Assembly (NCBI GenBank): GCA_947258825.1
Contig: CAMYJX010000011.1
Span: forward strand, 1 to 35,540
Source of the DNA: an uncultured Pseudomonadales bacterium
GTDB taxonomy: Bacteria; Pseudomonadota; Gammaproteobacteria; Pseudomonadales; Azotimanducaceae
DNA: 35,540 nt
Direction: 5' to 3'
Positions 31,091 to 35,540 of the stretch are shown in pieces (position 1 is the first letter of the stretch; each line of letters starts with the position of its first letter). A program made the position numbers and the translations under genes. Under the pieces are notes generated by a model. The model was not told where the DNA came from. It searched no databases and worked only from the letters and a program-made list of their open reading frames with translations.

Positions 31091-32963
31091 TGACGAGACC
31101 TACGACGACGGGTTCGACGACGACGCGCTGGCATCGAGGGTCAACGTTGCGCTGTGGAAAAAACTGTTCAGCTACGCACGCCGATATCCCCGCGAGCTGG
31201 TGGGCCTGGGTGTCAGCGCTTTCGTCACCGCCTGCATGGAAGTGACCTACCCGCTCATCACCCGGGGCGTGGTGGATGCGGTTCAGATGGAGGGCAGTCA
31301 GGCCCGACTCTGGCCGTGGATTGCCGGCTACGCGGCGACCACGGCGACCATCGTCGTCGCCATCGGTTGCTTCATCTGGCTCGGCGGAAAGATCCGCACG
31401 CACGTCAGTCATGACATCCGACGGGATGGCTTCGACAGCCTGCAGCGACTGTCATTCTCGTTCTATGACCATCGGCCGGTGGGATGGTTGATGGCGCGCA
31501 TGACCTCAGACTGCGAGCGCCTGTCGAACATCCTCGCCTGGGGCTTCCTCGATCTGATCTGGGGCAGCACGATGATGCTGGGTATCTCCCTGGCCATGCT
31601 GGTGATGAACGCCAAGCTGGCGCTGGTGGTGCTGGCGATCATACCGGTGCTCGGCTGGGTTTCCGCCCGCTTTCAGACCCGGATACTGAAAAGCGCAAGA
31701 AAAGTCAGGGCCACTAACTCCAGAATAACCGCCTCTTACAACGAGGCCATCACCGGCGTGCTGACCAGCAAGGCGTTCGTCCGCGAGGACGCCAACCTGA
31801 ATGAGTTTCAGCACCTCACGGACACCATGCAGGGCTCGTCGGTGCTCAACCTGACCCAGGCTGCCATCTACGTTCCAATCGTCATTACCCTGGCGAGCCT
31901 GGCCACCGGCCTGACCCTGGCTCTGGGTGGCATCGACCTCCTGGGCGGGCTCATCAGCGCCGGCACCCTGGTGGCCTTCATGGCATACACGCGGCATTTT
32001 TTCGACCCGGTCGAACAGCTGGGTCACTGGTTCGCAGAAATGCAGATGGCGCAGGCGTCCGCAGAGCGCATCCTCAGCCTTATCGAGGCAGAGCCCGAAA
32101 TAAAGGACTCGCCCGACGTCCTGGAAACCCTGGCTCGCAACCGACGGCTGCCGGAACGACAGACCTACGCGCCGGATGGCGGCGACGCCGCCATCGAAGA
32201 GATCGAGCTGCGAAACCTTTCATTCGCTTACCAGGCCGACCAACCCGTGCTCGAGAACATCAACCTAAAAGTAAGGCGGGGCGAGACTGTCGCCATTGTG
32301 GGCAGCACCGGTGGCGGCAAGAGCACGCTGGTGAACGTGATCTGCCGATTCTACGAACCCACGAGCGGGCAGGTGCTGATCGACGGCATCGACTACCGCA
32401 ACAGAAGCCTGCACTGGCTGCAGTCCAACCTGGGCATGGTGCTGCAGAACGCGCACGTCTTCAGCGGCTCCATCATTGACAACATCCGCTACGGGCGTCT
32501 GGAGGCCGGCGACGGTGAAGTCAGAGCGGCGGCCAGGCTGGCCGGTGCCGACGCCTTCATCGAGTCGCTGGAAGACGGCTACGAAACCCAGGTGGGCGAA
32601 GGCGGCGATCGCCTGTCCGCCGGGCAGAAGCAGCTGGTTTCTTTCGCCCGGGCGATTCTGGCAGACCCGCAGATTCTGGTGATGGACGAGGCCACCTCGT
32701 CGGTGGACACGGAGACGGAACAGCGGATCCAGCAGGGGCTGGGAAACATCCTGCAGGGTCGTATCGCTTTCGTCATCGCTCACAGGCTGTCGACCATCCG
32801 CAATGCGGATCGCATCATCGTTCTGGAGCACGGCAGGATCATCGAAAACGGAACCCACGCTTCGCTGATGGCCGGCGGGGGCCGCTATTACGACCTCTAC
32901 CGACAGCAAAGCCTGCAGGAATCCAGCACGACGCTGAATGCTTCGGCCCCGCGGCCGGCCTGA
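31077..32963 (+). CDS. ABC exporter half-transporter, catalytic partner subunit
   Basis: The 628-residue second half-transporter starts at ATG 31077 behind AGGAG, inside the end of the first subunit. It opens with an unusually acidic 20-residue cytoplasmic tail (eleven Asp/Glu in the first 16 residues). Membrane helices follow over about 40-325, then the ATP-binding domain. Walker A is GSTGGGKST (409-417), the Q-loop VLQNAHVF, the signature LSAGQ (513-517), and Walker B ILVMDEATSS with the catalytic Glu538 and an AHRLS switch histidine. It therefore supplies the intact Walker B but a slightly altered signature. With the first subunit's DD and LSGGQ this yields one canonical and one degenerate ATP site, as expected of a heterodimer. 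It converges on the DUF523 gene with a 37-nt gap. Confidence 0.93.
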   Translation: MDTYDDETYDDGFDDDALASRVNVALWKKLFSYARRYPRELVGLGVSAFVTACMEVTYPLITRGVVDAVQMEGSQARLWPWIAGYAATTATIVVAIGCFIWLGGKIRTHVSHDIRRDGFDSLQRLSFSFYDHRPVGWLMARMTSDCERLSNILAWGFLDLIWGSTMMLGISLAMLVMNAKLALVVLAIIPVLGWVSARFQTRILKSARKVRATNSRITASYNEAITGVLTSKAFVREDANLNEFQHLTDTMQGSSVLNLTQAAIYVPIVITLASLATGLTLALGGIDLLGGLISAGTLVAFMAYTRHFFDPVEQLGHWFAEMQMAQASAERILSLIEAEPEIKDSPDVLETLARNRRLPERQTYAPDGGDAAIEEIELRNLSFAYQADQPVLENINLKVRRGETVAIVGSTGGGKSTLVNVICRFYEPTSGQVLIDGIDYRNRSLHWLQSNLGMVLQNAHVFSGSIIDNIRYGRLEAGDGEVRAAARLAGADAFIESLEDGYETQVGEGGDRLSAGQKQLVSFARAILADPQILVMDEATSSVDTETEQRIQQGLGNILQGRIAFVIAHRLSTIRNADRIIVLEHGRIIENGTHASLMAGGGRYYDLYRQQSLQESSTTLNASAPRPA

Positions 32964-33000
32964 CCCTCGCTCGGACTCCAGGTCCGGAAGGCCAGGCAAG

Positions 33001-33984
33001 CTAAAGGGCGCGACGCAGCCCCGGATACCCCGGGTGGGGATCCAGATAGGCCTGGTGAAGCACGTACTCATCGGGATGGCGTCGGAGATGATGCTTCAGC
33101 AGCGTGATGGGCGCCATCAGCGGAAGCTCGCCCCTGCGATAGGCGTCGATCAGCTGAGCCAGCTCCTGGCGGGTCGGCCCATCGAGCCGCGTTTTCAAGT
33201 AGCCCTGCAGGTGGGAAAGCACGTTGGCGTGCCCCGAGCGGCCGGCGGGACGACTGAGACCGGCCATGAGCAGGCCCAGATACTCGTCGGCGCGCTTCTC
33301 GAATGCAGATTTGAGGTTGCTCAGCAGGCGTCCCGCCTCCTGATAGTGGGGAACGCTGTGGGCCATCAGCAGATACTTGTATCGACTGTGAAAGGCGATC
33401 AATCGGGCCGGCGTGAGGCCAACCGACGCCATGCGCTTCCAGTGCGCGTAGGCATAGACCCGGCAGGCGAAATTCTCTCTGAGCACCGGGTCGTGCAGGC
33501 GGCCACTCTCCTCCACCGGCAGCGCTGGAAGCGCTTCCACCACTGCCGCCGCGTAGATGCCGCGGCCCCGGAGGTCAGGCGCGCCGGTTACATGCCCATC
33601 CTCGTGAGGGTAGACCTTGACCCGGAACAGGCCGCAGCTGGGCGAATTCTTCATGAAGACGTAGCCCGTCACGTCGCTCAGAGCTGAGGCCTGGCGCCGC
33701 CCGAAGTCTGCCAGCGCTGCGGTTACGTTGATGCCCGTGTCTCTGACGCCAACGGCTGCGGGGGCACGAACATCGCCGACCAGGCGGATGGGATCACGCG
33801 GGGCGCCCATGCCGATGGCCATCTCGGGGCAAATGCCTCGATATTCAAAGAGGCCTTGCAGGCTTTCATGGGGGAAAGAAGACCGCGCGCCGCTGCCGTC
33901 ATAGCGGACTTCGCTGCCGAGCAGACACTCGCTGATCGCTATGCTCAGCGGCGGCTCCGGCCGTTCAGGCAGGTCGTCAGCCAC
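33001..33984 (-). CDS. DUF523 (TudS-like) - DUF1722 fusion protein
   Basis: From the GTG at 33984 the protein has 327 residues. The N-terminal DUF523 domain (about 10-155) carries three conserved cysteines: Cys20 in ISECLLGSEVRYDG, Cys52 in GICPEMAIGMGAPR and Cys117 in KNSPSCG. The spacing resembles the three-cysteine [4Fe-4S] site of the thiouracil desulfidase TudS, which belongs to DUF523. The C-terminal DUF1722 (YbgA-like) domain has RLIAFHSRYKYLLMAHSVPHYQEAGRLL and a final DEYVLHQAYLDPHP. The two-domain form is common, but its role is not established. The GTG is chosen because the domain begins 12 residues later; the open frame upstream is the shadow of the dehydrogenase gene. It overlaps that gene's stop by eight bases, so translation may be coupled. 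Confidence 0.87.
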   Translation of the reverse strand: MADDLPERPEPPLSIAISECLLGSEVRYDGSGARSSFPHESLQGLFEYRGICPEMAIGMGAPRDPIRLVGDVRAPAAVGVRDTGINVTAALADFGRRQASALSDVTGYVFMKNSPSCGLFRVKVYPHEDGHVTGAPDLRGRGIYAAAVVEALPALPVEESGRLHDPVLRENFACRVYAYAHWKRMASVGLTPARLIAFHSRYKYLLMAHSVPHYQEAGRLLSNLKSAFEKRADEYLGLLMAGLSRPAGRSGHANVLSHLQGYLKTRLDGPTRQELAQLIDAYRRGELPLMAPITLLKHHLRRHPDEYVLHQAYLDPHPGYPGLRRAL

Positions 33985-34930
33985 GCGTGGCCAGAAAATC
34001 CCAGACCTTGTCGGCGCCGATTCCAGCGAGATGCTGGCCAAGTCGTTGCTGCCAGAACGCCTCGTTGCCGTATTCATCCCGCCAGGCCCAGACCCGCCGA
34101 GTGAAATGATGAAGCTGATGCTCGTGGGTGAAACCCATGGCCCCGTGGACCTGATGGGCGCTCTCCGCGACGATGCCAGCCGCTTCTCCAACGCGGGCTT
34201 TGGCCGCGGCCACCTCCAGCGCGAAGCGATCGCCTTCCAGCGCGTCGATGGCAGCGTCGGCAGCACGGCTGGCCGCCGCTACTTCACCTGCAACAACCGC
34301 CAGATTGTGCTGTATCGCCTGAAACTTGGAGATGGGGCGGCCGAACTGCTCCCGCTCGCTGGCGTACTGCAGCGACAGCTCGAGAATACGTTCCAAGCAT
34401 CCGGCCATGGCCGCTACTCGGCCCAGCGCAAGCATCTCGAACGCCGGCTCGTTGAGGCCGAGCTGCGTTGCATCCGCTGCAGGAAGATTGTCTCGAGGTT
34501 CAGCGGCAACGTTGCGGTCCGTCTCGATCGCCTCCGCCGAAACCGGGGCGGAGACGCCCGCACCGCTGTCCCAGTCGATGCCCAGGACCCGCTGAGCGGC
34601 CTGGGCCCAGGGAACATCGGCAATGCGCCCCCCTTCGAGGCGGCCAATCACGGTGAGCTCGGAGGCGTTCTGCAACCAGCGGTTGGCGAGCAGGATTTCA
34701 GCCATGGGCAGCGGCAGCGCGTGCCGGCCCGCTACCCGCAACACGGCGAACGCGTCTTTGAGATCCACCCCGCTGTCCGCCATGGCCAGCTCATGAAAAC
34801 CGTTCTCGCGGACGACTTTCCACAGGCTTTCCGGAAACTCACCGCGCTCGGCGGCGTCGAGCACGGTCTTGTCGCAGTGGTCCGCAAAGATACGTTCCGC
34901 GGTATCGATCAGCAGCTGTCGCGTATCCAT
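33977..34930 (-). CDS. Acyl-CoA dehydrogenase, short subunit-type
   Basis: The 317-residue protein is shorter than the usual 380-residue acyl-CoA dehydrogenase. It has an N-terminal helical domain (about 1-95), a reduced middle domain, and a C-terminal helical domain with LQYASEREQFGRPISKFQAIQHNLA and SAHQVHGAMGFTHEHQLHHFTRRVWAW. The FAD-binding Arg and Gln of the C-terminal domain are present. The middle strand domain with its usual TEPxAGSD motif is not seen. Such short proteins commonly pair with a full-length partner in alpha2beta2 dehydrogenases, as in steroid side-chain degradation (ChsE-type). The ATG at 34930 overlaps the stop of the upstream dehydrogenase (ATGA), in line with a heteromeric enzyme. 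The DUF523 gene follows with an 8-base overlap. Confidence 0.87.
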   Translation of the reverse strand: MDTRQLLIDTAERIFADHCDKTVLDAAERGEFPESLWKVVRENGFHELAMADSGVDLKDAFAVLRVAGRHALPLPMAEILLANRWLQNASELTVIGRLEGGRIADVPWAQAAQRVLGIDWDSGAGVSAPVSAEAIETDRNVAAEPRDNLPAADATQLGLNEPAFEMLALGRVAAMAGCLERILELSLQYASEREQFGRPISKFQAIQHNLAVVAGEVAAASRAADAAIDALEGDRFALEVAAAKARVGEAAGIVAESAHQVHGAMGFTHEHQLHHFTRRVWAWRDEYGNEAFWQQRLGQHLAGIGADKVWDFLATRG

Positions 34931-35496
34931 CAGCGTAACCCCAGACCGCGGGCGATGACGCCCCGCAGAATTTCACGGGTACCTCCACGAATGGTGAAGG
35001 CCGGAGAAAGCAACAGCGTGTCGGCGAAGGTCTGGCGGAACCGCCGGAGATCCGCACCCGGCTTGGCGGGAGCCGCGAGCCTGGCGATCTCGGGCAGCAG
35101 CTTCTCGAAGTCGTTGCCCAGCCCTTTCACCAGCGCTGCCTCTACTTCCGGGCTCTGCCCGTCCTCCAGCATGCCGGCCACGGAAATGGACATCCGGCGC
35201 AGGGCCATAAGGTGGGCAGCGATGCGGCCGATGGCGGCGGCGAGCTGCGGCTCAGGCGCCTCTCCGGCGGCCCGAACGAGCTCCACGAAAACCCGGAAAG
35301 CGGACAGAAAGCGCTCCGGGCCGGCGCGCTCGTAAGCCAGCTCGCTGGTGACCTGTTGCCAGCCGTTACCAGGCTCGCCGACCACCCGATCTTCCGGTAC
35401 CAGCACATCCTCAAACACGACTTCGTTGAAATCCTCGTTGCCGGCGATGTTTTTGATGGGCCTTATCTGCGCGCCATCGTTCTTCAGGTCACTGAT
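34930..35496 (-). CDS. Acyl-CoA dehydrogenase, C-terminal part; 5' end disrupted
   Basis: The open frame gives 188 residues that match the middle and C-terminal parts of an acyl-CoA dehydrogenase. It reads DLKNDGAQIRPIKNIAGNEDFNEVVFEDVLVPEDRVVGEPGNGW, then the helical domain, and ends with LLSPAFTIRGGTREILRGVIARGLGLR. The FAD-contact and GGTxEI-type end are preserved. The expected N-terminal half is missing. Directly upstream of the DLK segment the frame meets TAA (35497-35499) and then TGA (35512-35514), both still inside the window, and no start codon with a ribosome site is seen. Homology therefore breaks at about 35490. Causes could be a real truncation, a frameshift plus deletion, or a wrong join near a contig end. 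If intact in the genome, this would be the larger partner of the short dehydrogenase behind it, which it overlaps by four bases. Confidence 0.8.
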   Translation of the reverse strand: MSDLKNDGAQIRPIKNIAGNEDFNEVVFEDVLVPEDRVVGEPGNGWQQVTSELAYERAGPERFLSAFRVFVELVRAAGEAPEPQLAAAIGRIAAHLMALRRMSISVAGMLEDGQSPEVEAALVKGLGNDFEKLLPEIARLAAPAKPGADLRRFRQTFADTLLLSPAFTIRGGTREILRGVIARGLGLR

Positions 35497-35540
35497 TTAT
35501 CGGGTTACCGATCAAGAGGACCTCGAGCGAATCGAGGTTC

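Overview
The window is high-GC, densely packed bacterial DNA. A gammaproteobacterium, probably marine or biofilm-forming, fits best. Reasons: a gamma-type 23S rRNA G745 methyltransferase (rlmA), glutaminyl-tRNA synthetase (glnS), an exosortase-associated PrsT-type TPR lipoprotein, and many acyl-CoA and CoA-transferase enzymes. I see no rRNA, tRNA, CRISPR, insertion sequence or phage gene, so this reads as chromosomal housekeeping plus catabolic accessory DNA. No genus can be assigned from sequence reading alone.

Layout. (1) 1-2930, minus strand: an exported subtilase whose C-terminus is twelve hexapeptide units (GYLWAD), followed 26 nt later by an EAL-type c-di-GMP phosphodiesterase that runs off the left edge. 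A sigma-54-like promoter and two 15-nt direct repeats spaced 20 bp lie upstream. (2) 2931-6136: an aminoglycoside-phosphotransferase-like kinase, rlmA, a probably 5'-truncated fatty acid hydroxylase, a divergent SnoaL-like protein and a small protein. (3) 6245-9755: an acyl-CoA dehydrogenase divergent from a translationally coupled MaoC / CitE-lyase / crotonase operon. The first three families match the leucine-degradation neighbourhood of mycobacteria. (4) 9768-13874: a small DUF6316-like protein, PrsT and an Ig/FN3 lipoprotein. (5) 14102-17781: a CinA-type domain protein coupled to a TraB/GumN protein, then an SDR lacking YxxxK coupled to a YheT-type hydrolase. (6) 17831-25716, minus: glnS, a GH3 glycosidase, an HMG-CoA lyase-type enzyme, a CaiB/BaiF CoA-transferase and a ThDP enzyme, apparently one transcription unit. 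(7) 25806-28836: an acidic unknown protein, a membrane-anchored transglutaminase-like protein and a TesB thioesterase. (8) 28909-32963: a leader region, then a heterodimeric ABC exporter. (9) 33001-35496, minus: a DUF523-DUF1722 protein and two acyl-CoA dehydrogenase genes, the outer one broken at its 5' end.

The most interesting signal is the leader of the ABC exporter (28909-29254). It holds a sigma-70-type promoter with a 17-bp spacer, a 37-codon reading frame behind a perfect AGGAGG, and a strong intrinsic terminator. An 8-nt segment near the end of the small frame is exactly complementary to the terminator's 5' arm and loop. This arrangement resembles a ribosome-controlled attenuator, and the exporter behind it has one degenerate and one canonical ATP site. 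The organisation is read from sequence; the regulatory function is inference. Second in interest is the sigma-54-like control of a repeat-tailed exported protease together with a c-di-GMP phosphodiesterase.
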